NCBI GenBank assembly: GCA_026018925.1
Contig: JAKSZU010000029.1
Coordinates: 13,043,863-13,107,862, forward strand
Direction: 5' to 3'
Length of the DNA: 64,000 bases
Origin: Tupaia tana
Taxonomy: Eukaryota; Chordata; Mammalia; Scandentia; Tupaiidae
In this document: in pieces, positions 33,691-44,729 of the stretch
Layout of the letters: every line of letters starts with the position of its first letter
How positions within the stretch are numbered: the first letter of the stretch is position 1
Position numbers and translations under genes: made by a program
Notes under the pieces: model-generated
What the model was told of the DNA's origin: nothing
Seen by the model: only the letters and a program-made list of their open reading frames with translations
Database searches by the model: none

Positions 33691-33829
33691 ATGACTCTTA
33701 AAAAAAGAATCTATTATTTAGATCAGTGGTTTACATGCAGGAGTGATTCTGCCCTCCTGGGGACACTTAGGCATGTCTAGAGACATTTCTATTTTCCACA
33801 AAAAGAATGAAAAAATTTAAAGATGCTGC

Positions 33830-36241
33830 CAGAAGATCCCTCATGACTCCTGTGAAATAGTCAATTCGGGGTACAAGAGAAATGAAGATTTTCTACTGAT
33901 AACTCAGCCTCCAGCAAACCAGCTAGCATGATGGATCTAAGGGCACTGTAGCTAAACATCCAAATACTATTACAGTTAACATATTCTTCAATAGCTACTG
34001 AATCTACTGCACAAAGCGATCACAACAGAATGACCGAGAGATCATCTCTTTCTGCTTGCTCCTGAATGTTCGGATTGAACTTCAAGAATTAGGAAGAAAC
34101 ACACCATCCATCAGATGACTAAAAATCACAACAGAACCACAAGAAATATGAGAAAGCAAGAAAATACCTCTCCTCCAAGGGAAAAGAATAACTCGTATTC
34201 ATTCACAAGCAGTTCAAAGGAAATCATGGGAATGTCTGATAAAGAATTTAGAACATCCATTGATGGCGAAGCTAACAGAGATGGAAGAGAAAAGAGACAT
34301 GAACTGCTGAAGATAAAGGAGAAAGAAGTTGATGAGCTCCAGGAGGTGAGGAAATTCTTGCAAGATCTAAGAGAGGAATTACACACTTTAAAAATGAATC
34401 AAAGGGACCTGTTAGAGATGAAGACTATAATAGAGGAAGTTAAAATCTCCCTTGAAAGTATTAAAAGCAGACTAGATCATACAGAAAATAGAATCTCAGA
34501 CACAGAAGAGAAAATTGCAGGCCTAGAAAAATCCACCACAGAGACTGAGAAAATTGCCCCCAAAATTTGAGAATAATATACAAGAAGTACTAGATACCAT
34601 CAAACGTCCAAACATCTGGATAATTGGCATTCCAGAAGGCGAAGAGACCCATAAGGGCATTGATAATCTATTCCATGAAATCCTGCAAGAAAATTTTTCA
34701 AACCTAGAGAGGCACTCAAAGATCCAGTCCCAAGAAATACAAAGGACCCCAAACAGAATCAACCCAAGAAGATCTTCTCCAAGACATATTATAGCCAGGT
34801 TGACCAAAACCACAGACAAAGACAAGATACTAAGGCTGGGAAGAGAAAAACATTAAAGTTACCTACAAAGGATATCCCATCAGGCTAACAGCAGACCTCT
34901 CATCGGAAACAATGCGAGCGAGGAAAGAATGGGAAAATATATTCAAAGTGTTAAGAGAAAAGCAATTTCAGCCAAGAATACTGTACCTGGCAAGACTATC
35001 TTTTGTGTGGGAAGAAAAGTCAAGAACTTTCTCAGATAAACAAAACCTGAAAGAATTTACCAGCACCAGACCAAGTCTCCAAGAAGTTCTCAAGGGAGTG
35101 CTATATCAGGAAAGTTAAATACAGACACACGGAAATAAGAGTTCAAAAACTAAGAGTGGCCAACTTAATCATAGGGAGAAGTCTGGAATTGAATATTATA
35201 TCCCAGAATTTAATTGGGAAAATTGAACCACAACAGAGGATAAAGTACATGAGACTGAATTGGTGAAGTATAATTTTATGACTTTTGACTAAAATATTGC
35301 TGATTTTCTTGTAGGCTTTGTTATTTGGTTGTAAGGATTTGTGTCCTCTCTTGAGATATGGATAGGTTCATGCACCTATCATTTGATCAGAATCCTAACC
35401 TATTTTCTGGCTTTAAGCAAAGTTCCTTAGGATTTCTTTGACTTAAGTTAAATCTGGTTTTCTTAATAGTATCAAGTGAACTTGCTATTGAAAGTAGTTA
35501 GATTATTTAAGAAATTGTGTGATCAATACAATGTGGGTGGGAAAGGGGAAGACAATTGCAGACTCCAGAGATAGTGTGAGAAGAGGGTAGGAAAGGACAG
35601 AGGGTTAGAAATAGGGGTAAAAAAAATTTTCTAGAAACTAGAAATAGAAAATTTGTTATAATATGCATGATTAAGTCACTATGCAGTATATTCTGGATGG
35701 GAAATCACATTTTGTATGCTGTGATGATGCTTAGGGAAAGAATGTAAATTAAGTTGGAAAAAAAAGTTTCAAAAAAAAATACCTATTTGATGACTGCAGT
35801 ATGATATATAGCCCCAGCTAGGTGCTACTTTATAGGATTTTCATTCTACTCATTGAGGCTTATGCCTAAAGTTGGACTTGTGTTCATAGAAATGTATATA
35901 TCAGCTGTGCTTGCTATGAAAACATTTAGATTAATTAAGATCTTTAGTGACTCAATAAAATGTGGGGGAAAACAGTAGCAAACATAGATACCAGAGACAG
36001 TGGGAGGAGAGTGGGAGATAGCAGAGGGTAAGAGATAGGGAATCAAGGACGAGAAAAAAAAGGCAAAACATATAGAAAACAAGAAATGGAAAATTATTTG
36101 TTGATGATAACATGTACGCTGATGTGCTTGATTGAACCAATATACAGTGTACTCTGGATTGAAAATCTCATTTTGTTTGTTGTCATGATGTACAGTGAAT
36201 GAATGTAAATAAATAAATTTAAATAAAAATAAATTAATTAA
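33830..36241 (+). mobile_element. ORF1-only L1 derivative (HAL1-like) with two tandem 3' ends
   Basis: A 2.4-kb insertion flanked by a 20-bp duplication, AAAAAATTTAAAGATGCTGC at 33810-33829 and 36242-36261. The left arm keeps the empty site (about 17800-17840). It holds a 5' leader, an ORF1 remnant (34115-35118) and then non-coding sequence straight to an A-rich end near 35770, with no trace of ORF2. A second copy of the same 3' end follows (35771-36241) inside the same duplication. HAL1 (half-L1) elements with ORF1 but no ORF2 are known in mammals and must borrow ORF2 activity. Confidence 0.85.
34115..35118 (+). pseudogene. ORF1 remnant of the HAL1-like element
   Basis: MTKNHNRTTRNMRKQENTSP begins a 151-aa frame with a coiled coil (KIKEKEVDELQEVRKFLQDL, LHTLKMNQRDLLEMK). 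A frameshift near 34556 moves the RRM (IIGIPEGEE, PRHIIARLTKTTDKDK) to 34554-34856. A further shift moves the C-terminal domain (ARKEWENIFKVLREKQFQP, ILYLARLSF) to 34912-35118, ending at a stop. All three ORF1p domains are represented. The sequence is clearly divergent from ORF1 of L1-B and L1-C. Confidence 0.9.
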
Positions 36242-36399
36242 AAAAAATTTAAAGATGCTGCTCAACATCATATGCTGCCCAAGATAGCTCCCTACAAAGG
36301 ATAGTCAGCCCAAATTTTCACACTGTCATGGCGAGAAATGCTGATTCTCATACATTTCATGATTATAAACAATAACTTTTCTAAATAATTATTTATTTT

Positions 36400-36561
36400 G
36401 TTTTATTATTTTTTTTTAAATTTTGCTGTAGGGCTCACCAGAGAGTGAGAAAGATAGATAGACAGAGAAGAAAAGGGAGAAAGCAAGCTGTCAAGTTCTC
36501 AACTTGAACTATGGTCGACCATGTGGGAGTCCAGTGATTCAACCACCATGCCACCTGCCAC
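36400..36561 (-). mobile_element. Short-type SINE shared by both arms
   Basis: Minus-strand short form (GGGAGAAAGCAAGCTGTC join; head ends CCATGCCACCTGCC). Counterpart of 17494-17690. A (TGATA)-like run follows at 36562-36582. Confidence 0.85.
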
Positions 36562-36574
36562 ATGATATGATATG

Positions 36575-36977
36575 ATATGATATTCACTTGTTGAATGAAG
36601 AAGGTGAGAGCTCTGGAGCTGCCCTGGCCCACCACTCTTTGGAGAAGGAGATCCAAGCAGAGGAGGAAGAAACAGGCTGTAGGACAAATTCCATGTATTT
36701 GAGTGTGATGGACAGTGTCTGAGAGTCTTTTGGGCATATTGCCTTTGTGAAGGAAAGTGTGATTAAAGGTCCTAGCCTTGAGGACCTGTCAAAGCATAAA
36801 CACACCTACATATACACACACACAGTCTGTAGTCATTTATCCAGTATCCACAGATTTCCAACATTTACCACTGAGAGCTGAGCTTAGGAATCTTATCAAC
36901 ACCTATAGTTTTAGATCCTAGTTTCTCTATTTAAGAGCAGGCATTCAATTCATTAAGTGCTGCCTATTTTCTTTTGC
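36575..36977. other. Right-arm unique DNA
   Basis: No gene seen. Inverted counterpart of 16426-16850. Confidence 0.8.
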
Positions 36978-36979
36978 TT

Positions 36980-37014
<35 letters not shown>

Positions 37015-37258
37015 ATTTTTGTCATAGGTTTTGTGCACTTGCTGGAGAGAGACAGAGAGAAAGGGAAAGTGACATATCATTCCCCACATGGAGGGATGGA
37101 GATGTTACAATCTCCTCTCCTCCATTCTCCTTTCTATATTATGGGTATGTGTGCACACATGTCTCGTGTGTTTTTCAAGTTGCTAGGTCTAGGACTTGAA
37201 CCATGGGGTTTGCCATGTATGACCCAGTGCCTTAACCACCATGCCACCTGCTGGCTTT
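36978..37258 (-). mobile_element. Long-type SINE shared by both arms
   Basis: Long poly-T (36982-37010), tail, body and head (CTGCTGGCTTT). Counterpart of 16150-16425. Confidence 0.9.
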
Positions 37259-37551
37259 ATTTTTGTGCATTCTGTCTCTCAGATATTTTTGTTCTTCTCT
37301 TGCTGTTCATGTCCTACCTCCAGGCTGGTTCTCACTAAATTCGGAAATAACCAGAATTGGATAGCTGCAAATATAGGGCCCTTGGTGATTATGACCTACC
37401 AAGCCAGTAACATCTTTAGTGTGCCTATTCTTTCCCCCATTGTTGCCCAGCCATTTAGGGTTATCCAAATGGTCTAATGATGCAATGTACTTCTATGTTT
37501 ATTGTGGTAAAACTCACGTAGCATAAAATTCAACATTATAATCTTTTTAAC
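37259..37551. other. Right-arm unique DNA
   Basis: No gene seen. Inverted counterpart of 15881-16149. Confidence 0.8.
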
Positions 37552-37804
37552 ATTTTTTTTTTCATTTTCTTTTTAAGTTTTTGCCATAGGGTGTATGTGC
37601 TTGCTGGAAAAAGACAGAGAGAAAAAGTGAAAAATCACCCTGCAAGCAGGACGGTCATGCTGCAATCCTTTCTCCTCCATTCTCCTCTTAGGATTTTGAA
37701 CACTTACACATACACACCCACCTTGTTTTCAAGTTGCCAGGTCCAGGACTTGAGCTGCAGTTGACAACATGGGAAGCCAGCACTTTAACCATCAGCTGGC
37801 CCCT
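37552..37804 (-). mobile_element. Long-type SINE shared by both arms
   Basis: Minus strand, TTTTTGCCATAGGGTGTATG to CAGCTGGCCCC. Counterpart of 15616-15880. Confidence 0.9.
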
Positions 37805-38103
37805 AATGTAACCATTTTAAAGGGTACAATACAGTGGCATTTTCACAATGCTATGTCCACATCACCATTATCTAGTTCCAGAACTCTTTTTGCCTCCCCC
37901 AAAGAAAACTGCATTTTCCCTGGAAGTCATTCACCATTCATCTCTCCACCAGCCTTAATAACCACTAATCTTTCTTTCTCTATGGATTTGTTTATTCTGT
38001 ATATTTTGTAAAAATGGTATCAGCAAATGCATCTTGTCATGTCTGTCTTCATTCACTGTTTATCACTTACCATGTCTGCACCCTAAGTCCTTCTGACTAG
38101 AGG
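37805..38103. other. Right-arm unique DNA
   Basis: No gene seen. Inverted counterpart of 15328-15615. Confidence 0.8.
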
Positions 38104-38334
38104 ACTTTTTTTTAAGGTTTTTGCTACATGGCATGTCCACTCACCAGAAAGACAGTGAAAGGGAAAGTAAGAAATCATCACCCAAGGGGAATGGCCCACT
38201 GCAGTCCCTTGTCCTCCAGGAATTTTGGGCACACACACACATACATGCCTGGTGTGAGGTTTGAGTTGCCAAATCTGAGACTGGAACAGCAGTAAAAATT
38301 CCAGTGCCTTAACCACTACACTACCTGCTGGTCC
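38104..38334 (-). mobile_element. Long-type SINE shared by both arms
   Basis: Minus strand, CTACATGGCATGTCCACTC to CTGCTGGTCCCC. Counterpart of 15063-15314. Confidence 0.9.
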
Positions 38335-38751
38335 CCTGCCTAGAAGATTCTTACCTTGACAACTCCAACTCCTCTTTCAAGGTTTATTTCTATGGTTTTC
38401 TTTTTCCTTTCAGATATCCTCTTTTCTTTTCTTATGTTTCTTCCTCTCAAATAACTGCCCCTAGGCAAAGTTGGACATTCTTCATTGCATTCAGTCTCCA
38501 TTATGTTGCCTATCACAGAGTATTGATTTGATTTTTTTTTTTTTTTTTTGGTCTTTGTCCACTCTTTGATGGAAAGAGAAATATCTTATCCCTTCCTTTA
38601 TTCTACAACACAGTTGAATGCTTACAATAGAGTAATTCCTGGTTGTTCCTGCCTCAGTGAATGGAGAAGCAAATGCATTAATACATAATTACATGAGTAA
38701 TACATGATTACATGACTTTAAAAGGAAATCATTAATAATGGATGAAAGGAA
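38335..38751. other. Right-arm unique DNA; empty site of the left-arm LTR
   Basis: No gene seen. Inverted counterpart of 14823-15062 and 14000-14058. CTTTATTCTACAACACAGTT (38600-38619) spans the position where the LTR sits in the left arm. Confidence 0.78.
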
Positions 38752-38945
38752 ATTTGGGGGGGAAATGGAGAGGTAAGATACTTGTGAGACACAGATAAGA
38801 TTTATTATCTGTTGACAAGGATGCGTATGGTGGTCTCAACTGGGCTGGACTGAGGTGCATATCATGCTGGGTAAAGTATCTTCACAATCTAAATGCTGTA
38901 TAGTGATTTAATGTATGAATAATAATAAAAATATTTTTAAAAATA
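38752..38945 (+). mobile_element. 5'-truncated L1/HAL1-type 3' end
   Basis: AATTTGGGGGGGAAATGGAG through CATGCTGGGTAAAG to ATTTAATGTATGAATAATAA. It splits right-arm DNA that is continuous in the left arm near 13960. Confidence 0.8.
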
Positions 38946-39097
38946 ATGAAAAAAAGAATCAGGGACACAGAAATAAAAGCGAAAGTGAGTGTGGAGGATG
39001 CAAAGGAGGGAATGGAATGAATAGGACAGCTGAAGCTACAAAATTGAAAGCCATAGAAGAGAAACCATATTTTTCCCCAGTGTATTCATTTGTAAAT

Positions 39098-39387
39098 TTA
39101 TTTTATTTTTTTAATACATTCAATCACTATACATCATTTAGCTTGTACAGAGAATCTACCCAATATGAAATACACCTCACACCAATCCAGTTGAGAATAT
39201 TACACATTATCATCAACAGGTAATAAACCTGCAAATGTCTTACTTCTCTATTTGTCTCCCTAATTTCCTTCCTTACACTCCTCCCCTCTCCCACACTCCT
39301 TCTACACTGTCTCCAGTGTCCATAACTATTTTCAACACTTTATGCCCTCCAATATTTCAGTGCAGAAAAACTATATTAAGAAATATT
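39098..39387 (-). mobile_element. 5'-truncated L1 3' end
   Basis: Reverse-complement L1 3' UTR: TTTTTTTAATACATTCAATC, CCAATCCAGTTGAGAATATT and CATAACTATTTTCAACAC. Confidence 0.8.
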
Positions 39388-39389
39388 AG

Positions 39390-39662
39390 GGAACCAGGAG
39401 GTGGCATAGTGATTAAGGTGCTCGATTCACATGGCTGAGCACGGTTCAAGCCACAGACCTGGAGGCTTAAAAATCACACAGGGTGCATGTACATGAGTGT
39501 CCCAAATCCCTAGAGTAGAATGGAGAAAGAACTGTAGCATGGCCATACCCCTGAGAGGTGATTTCTCACTTTCCCTCTCTCTGTTTCTCTCTCTCTCTCT
39601 GGCAAGTGCACATACCTATGGCAAAAAGAAAAAAAAAAAAAAAAAGAAAAGAAAAATCAAAA
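39390..39662 (+). mobile_element. Long-type SINE
   Basis: GGAACCAGGAGGTGGCATAGTG head, body and a long A-rich tail (39620-39662). Confidence 0.9.
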
Positions 39663-39680
39663 CAAACAAACAACAAAACA

Positions 39681-40300
39681 GGAACCAGAAGATAGCATCA
39701 GGAGGGACCAGCAGTTAGCATAATGGCTATGTCGCTGGATTCCCATGTAGTCGACCGCAGTTTGAGTCCCAGACCCGGTGGCTTAAACTCAAACTGGGCG
39801 TGTGTGCGTACTTGCCCAAGATCCCAAGAGGAGAATGGAGGAGAAGGGATTGAGGTGTGGCCATCCCCCCTGGGGGGGGGGGGGTGATTTCTCACTTCCT
39901 GTCTCTCTGTCTCTCTGTCTGTCTCTGTCTGTCTGGCAAGTGCACACACCCAATGGGGGGGAAAAAAACCTCTCCAAAAATTTTTTAAAAATAATAAAAT
40001 AATAAAAAAAGATAGCATCAGGATTATATCACTGGACTTGCACATAGTTGATCATAGTCTAAGTCCCAGACCCAGTAGCTTAAAACTCATGCTGGTTGCT
40101 TGTGCATGGGTGTCCAAAAATCCTGAAAAGAGACTGGAGGAGAAGGGATTATGGCATGTCCATCCCCCTGTGGGGAGGGGGTGTGACTTTTTGCTTTCAG
40201 TCTCTCTGTCTCTGTCCCTCTGGTGAGAACACACACAACCTATACCAAAATCTCTCTTAAAAATAATAATAATAAAATGAACTTTTTTAAAAAAGAGAAA
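39681..40300 (+). mobile_element. Older long-type SINE interrupted by a young copy
   Basis: The head starts at 39681 (GGAACCAGAAGATAGCATC) and resumes at 40010 after the insertion, running through the body to the A-rich end near 40300. Confidence 0.88.
39704..40009 (+). mobile_element. tRNA-headed SINE, young type, nested
   Basis: Target-site duplication AGATAGCATCAGGA at 39690-39703 and 40010-40023. The palindrome region carries an expanded G run (39869-39886). Confidence 0.93.
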
Positions 40301-41269
40301 GAAACATTAGGTTGCAGCTATTTCCAAGTCCAGTATCTTAAAATGGGAAGGTCTTGATCTTGAACTTTTACCTTTTTCCCTGTTTGAAACCTTGGGAAGT
40401 TATCCTTTTAAGAGGAAACCCACCCTCAATAGCTTATTCTTATTTTTCTGCACTTACAAGGATGCTCTGTCTTCTCAAGATGCTACCACTGAAGAGTCCA
40501 CTTTCACTGGTTTTGTTCATCCCATAAACAATTGTTAAGAAAGAAGTCTGTTCCCAGGAAGGGCAGAGAGACAGAGCTACTCATGAGATCTCTAAGAGAC
40601 ACAGCAAGGTTTCTTCTGCTAATGGTTAAACCAAATTGGAGTAGAAGTCCAATAAGAGGAAGTCCTTACAGTATGTGAGGCTTTTAGGACAGAATTCTCA
40701 TGGTGTCTCATTAAATAAACTGCTGTTTTTGTATTCTCTGAGGAATATAATTATTTAGAAGCTAAGGAGCTAAAACAAAGTAGACTTTTTGACAGTCCTA
40801 CCCTTGAGGTAATATCGGAACCAAAGCCAGTATCCTTTCCATAGATAGTTATTTAGGAGGCAGAGTATATTAAGACTCCCCTCTACATTTAGATGCTATA
40901 GTTTACCTATTATAGTCCTGATACAAGGGATTGGACAAGGGTTTTTGAATTCTTAGGGCTTTGATCCAGGAATGTGAAAATCATCCAAAAATTTTTCATT
41001 GTGTCATTTCTACATGTTTGGTATCTGGCCCTTTGCCACCCTGTCAGCTAAAAAAAAATTTAATAACCACTGTTATAATTAATCATTGCTTGTGTTTAAT
41101 ATATGTCATCATTTTGTCTTCCATACATTCAACCTGAAGAATATTTCTAAATATCGAGTTCAAAATAGATTCTCTTCTTTCTTTTTTTTATAGAAGAGAA
41201 TCTAATACACAATTTCCAACATTACTCATTCTTATCAGATCAAAATATCTCACCAAATGAAACCTCTTA
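40301..41269. other. Right-arm unique DNA; empty site of L1-B
   Basis: No gene seen. Inverted counterpart of 13178-13250, 5886-6323 and 5190-5610. At 40385-40400 the DNA is continuous where the left arm carries the 6.5-kb L1-B unit. Confidence 0.8.
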
Positions 41270-41455
41270 TTTTATTTTTTTAGTTTCAGTTTTTGCTATA
41301 GGGCAAAGATGCTTGTCAGAGAGATAGAGAGACAGAGACACAGAGAAAGTGAGAAATCACCCCCCTTCCAGAAAAGCCAGACTGCAATCCCCTCTCCACC
41401 AGTCTCCTCTCTGGATTTTTGAGCAGGTACACACATGTACCTGGTGTGATTTATG
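41270..41455 (-). mobile_element. Long-type SINE without its tRNA head, shared by both arms
   Basis: TTTTTGCTATAGGGCAAAG, body and CTGGTGTGATTTA; the head is missing. Counterpart of 4651-5188. Confidence 0.8.
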
Positions 41456-41539
41456 TCAAATATTATTTTGATTTGTGTTAATTTTATGTTTCATTTTATC
41501 TTAGGACAATCTACAATTCCCTTTGCTAAGTTATAGATA

Positions 41540-41547
41540 GATAGATT

Positions 41548-41605
<58 letters not shown>
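41540..41605. repeat. (TA)n microsatellite
   Basis: About 60 bp of nearly pure TA in AT-rich right-arm DNA. The left-arm equivalent near 4480-4520 has no such run. Confidence 0.95.
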
Positions 41606-41606
<1 letters not shown>

Positions 41607-41689
41607 TGCTAATTTATATATATGCATATATATAAACATGTATATATGTATGTATATATATAAAGACATTTTCTTGCTTACATTTTTAT

Positions 41690-42005
41690 TTTTCCCAGTA
41701 TGAATACATTGTATATTGGTCCAGCCAAAGATATTAACATATAAATTATCATCTTTGTATGTCCCTGCTCACATTCCTAAAATTATTGTTTTAATTTACA
41801 TTTAGTCACTGTACATCCCTACAGTGTGCTACATGGTTTTTCCCAGCATGAATACAGTGCATATTTGTCAAGTCAAAGATAATACCATAGACATTATCAT
41901 CAGCACACTTTGTAAATGATCATCCACATTATGATTTTATGCTGTTTCAGTGAGCATGTTGTCTTTATAATATAGTTTTAATTATTTATCTTCATAGTAG
42001 GCATA
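41690..42005 (-). mobile_element. Old tandem L1/HAL1-type 3'-terminal modules, right arm
   Basis: Inverted counterpart of 4115-4490: two modules, each with a complement of the CAATATAC and TGCTGGG boxes (CCAGTATGAATACATTG and CCCAGCATGAATACAGTG). Confidence 0.65.
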
Positions 42006-42520
42006 CTTAAGGGTTGACTAGAGATACTCAGGTAATATTACCTCTGTCTGCAATAATGTTATTTCTGATGTCAGTTTATTCTTACAGATTAATGGTAAAA
42101 TCATCTAGCATTGTGGCAAGGAAAATGCCATTGAAATTTATTGGATGTTCCATTAGAATTATAAACGAATTTAGGAAAAAATTGACATTCTTGTTATGTT
42201 CATATTCCCATTATAGTAACAGTAATTTTCCTCTAGATATTTCAGTCTTTTTTGGTATAAATTTTCCTGTAGCTTTTTTTGAAATGTAGATTATGATAAT
42301 TAATATGCAATAATGTTCTAAAAATTTTAGGCTTAATTTCATTAACAATGATACTCCATCACATTATATCTCCAATATTATTAGTATTAATATTTTAGGA
42401 AAGTTTTTTATTTTTTCTGTTCTTATAAAGTATCATGATTCTTTGCAGAATTTTCTTAATATTTAAGAATTGTTTCATAAATTAATTCAAAAATTCTTTC
42501 TTCAAATAATATTAATTTTT
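42006..42520. other. AT-rich unique DNA, nothing recognised
   Basis: No gene or clear repeat. If the right arm continues here, its left counterpart lies beyond L1-A and outside the window. Confidence 0.4.
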
Positions 42521-43246
42521 AAATTTCAAGTTCTTTTATACATCCAATCACATTATTTAGCTTGCAAAGTGAATATTCCAACATGTGTACATTTCTCCCC
42601 AGTCCAGTTGACAGTCCAGTTGATAATACTATAAAGTTATCTTCAACAAATAATGCCCTATTTCTTTGTCCCATTAATGCTATGCCTCTCTTTCTCCTCA
42701 GTGTCCTTTCTCAGACTCTATTCCTTTACCCACCCTCTTTCCATCATATATCTGGTATTCACAACTATTTACTCTGTTTCTATATCCTTTAGTCATTCAG
42801 TTTCGGTCATAGAGTGTGGACACTCAGTATATATTAAGTGGAGACATACAATGTCTCTCCTTCATAGCCTGGCCTGCTTCACTCAGCAGTAAATCTTTCA
42901 TATTCATCCACTTTCTGTCAAAAGCCAGGCTCTTGTTATTTTTTATGTCTGAGTAGTATTCCATAGAGTATATGTGCAGTTTTTCAATCCATTCATCTGT
43001 TCATGGGCATTTGGGTCGGTTCCATGACTTAGCAATTGTGAATAATGCCGCAATAAATATCAATGTGCAAGCACTTTCCTGATTAAGAATTCTTCTGTCC
43101 TTTGTGTAGATACCAAGGAGTGAAATTGCTGGATCATATGGAAGTTCTACTTGTAGATTTTTGAGGAATCTCCAAATTGTTCTCCGCAGAAGTTGGACCA
43201 ATTTACATTTCCACCAGCAGTGTAAGAGAGTTCCCCCTTTCACCAC
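42521..43246 (-). mobile_element. 5'-truncated L1 3' end (ORF2 C-terminus and 3' UTR)
   Basis: 3' UTR in reverse complement from ATACATCCAATCACATTATT. The minus-strand frame 43001-43246 reads [21 protein letters not shown] and [13 protein letters not shown], the end of L1 ORF2. A small tandem duplication (CAGTCCAGTTGA twice) lies at 42600-42620. Truncated at 43246. Confidence 0.9.
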
Positions 43247-43249
43247 ACC

Positions 43250-43640
43250 CCAGGATCTATTTCACGATTAGCTTACATTGCCTTGGCTGTAAATTTCAGA
43301 ACACTGTTAAAATTTATGATAAGGGTTGAAACTACTTTTCTCCCTTTCTTTCAAGAGAATAAATTTAGAGTTTTATAATTGAATAAAATGCCTAATATTC
43401 TTTGAGATATATTTTGCTATCATGTTATCTTGTACTTTTTATTTCTAGCTGTCATAAGTTTTTCTTTAAAGGTACAACTAAGTATTTAGTGATCAATTGT
43501 TTAGAAAAATAAAAGATACTGTCTCCATATCGCTAAGTAAGTTTCAAGTGTAAAATGTGAAAGCAGATCATATGAAAGATAAGAAAAAAACACAGATAGA
43601 TACATATATCCAATACATATATAATTGATGGATTGATTGA
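43250..43640. other. AT-rich unique DNA, nothing recognised
   Basis: No ORF or repeat family recognised; a (TTGA)n run lies at 43626-43651. Confidence 0.4.
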
Positions 43641-43649
43641 TTGATTGAT

Positions 43650-43890
43650 TTTAGATTTTTACCATAGGGCATGTGCAATAACCAGAGAGAGAGAGAGAGA
43701 AAGTGAAAGAGATAAAGTGAGAAATCACTGACTGGTGGAATTTGCCACTTCACAATCATTCTCATTCTGGGATTTCAGGCATGCACATACACAAACGCAG
43801 TGTGATGTTCAAGCAGCCAGGTCCAGGACTCAAACCATGATTGTCCATGTGGAGGTCCAATGCCTTAATCACCATACCACCTGCTGGCAC
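43650..43890 (-). mobile_element. Long-type SINE
   Basis: TTTTTACCATAGGGCATGTG, an (AG)n stretch, a degraded body and head ending CCACCTGCTGGC. Confidence 0.85.
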
Positions 43891-44425
43891 ATAAAATTTG
43901 ATTTTTAATAAATGAATCAACAATATATATACCTCTGTGGAGCACAATACATACATCTATATGTATACATTATGGAATGCCTAAATGAAGCTATTTATAC
44001 ATAAGTACATATAATCTTAGAAGGTAGAAGTTCTTCTGAACATAAGTCTTCAGCAAAAAAGAGAAAAAAAACAGTTATTGGACCATAAAATTTAAAATTC
44101 TGACTGAGAAAGCATGGTATGTTGAGAACTGTGTTGGAAAACATAATCTACTTGACTGACAAAAGTTAATTTACTTGATCTACTAGGTCTTAATTTTAAA
44201 TCCCAGGAAAATTAATGCACTACTGGGGAAAAGACACAAAACATTAATAATTTATAAAAGGCCATGTAAAACAGGTATAAAAAATGTTTGAGTAATATTA
44301 GCTTTAAGTTGATTCAGGATAGAGAAATAGGAGGCAAATAACTAAGGAAGAAATTTCAAAAATAAATAAGTAACTTCCAAAAATGTCTTGGTAGGGTCCC
44401 TATGGTAGGAATTAGGGATTATCCC

Positions 44426-44427
<2 letters not shown>
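43891..44427. other. AT-rich unique DNA, nothing recognised
   Basis: No gene, RNA or recognisable repeat. Confidence 0.4.

Positions 44428-44503
<76 letters not shown>
44428..44503. repeat. (TTTA)n microsatellite at a SINE tail
   Basis: About 19 repeats of TTTA with one interruption, at the tail of the minus-strand SINE that follows. It probably grew from that poly-A tail. Confidence 0.95.
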
Positions 44504-44505
<2 letters not shown>

Positions 44506-44726
44506 GTTTTCCTATTGGAAAAGAGAAAGAGAATAAGTGAGAAATCACCCCCCTAGGTAGGGAGATGGTCGCACTGCAGTCCCTTCACCCCCATTCTTCT
44601 CTTGGAATTTTTGAGCACACACACATATATACCTGGAGTGATTTTCAAGCTGCCAGGTCTAGAACTTGAACAGTGCAGTCAGCCATGTGGGATCCAGCAC
44701 CTTAACCTCCATGCCACCTGCTGCAC
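44504..44726 (-). mobile_element. Long-type SINE
   Basis: Tail, GTGAGAAATCACCCCCC body and head ending CACCTGCTGC. Confidence 0.87.
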
Positions 44727-44729
44727 CAA

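Noticed and set aside
4115-42005. Recent palindrome or assembly fold-back
   Set aside because: The arms differ by many substitutions and by arm-specific insertions with their own target duplications, which a fold-back artefact would not show.
42014-42289. 91-aa open frame in AT-rich DNA
   Set aside because: No domain, no coding-like composition and no neighbouring gene structure; it is consistent with chance.
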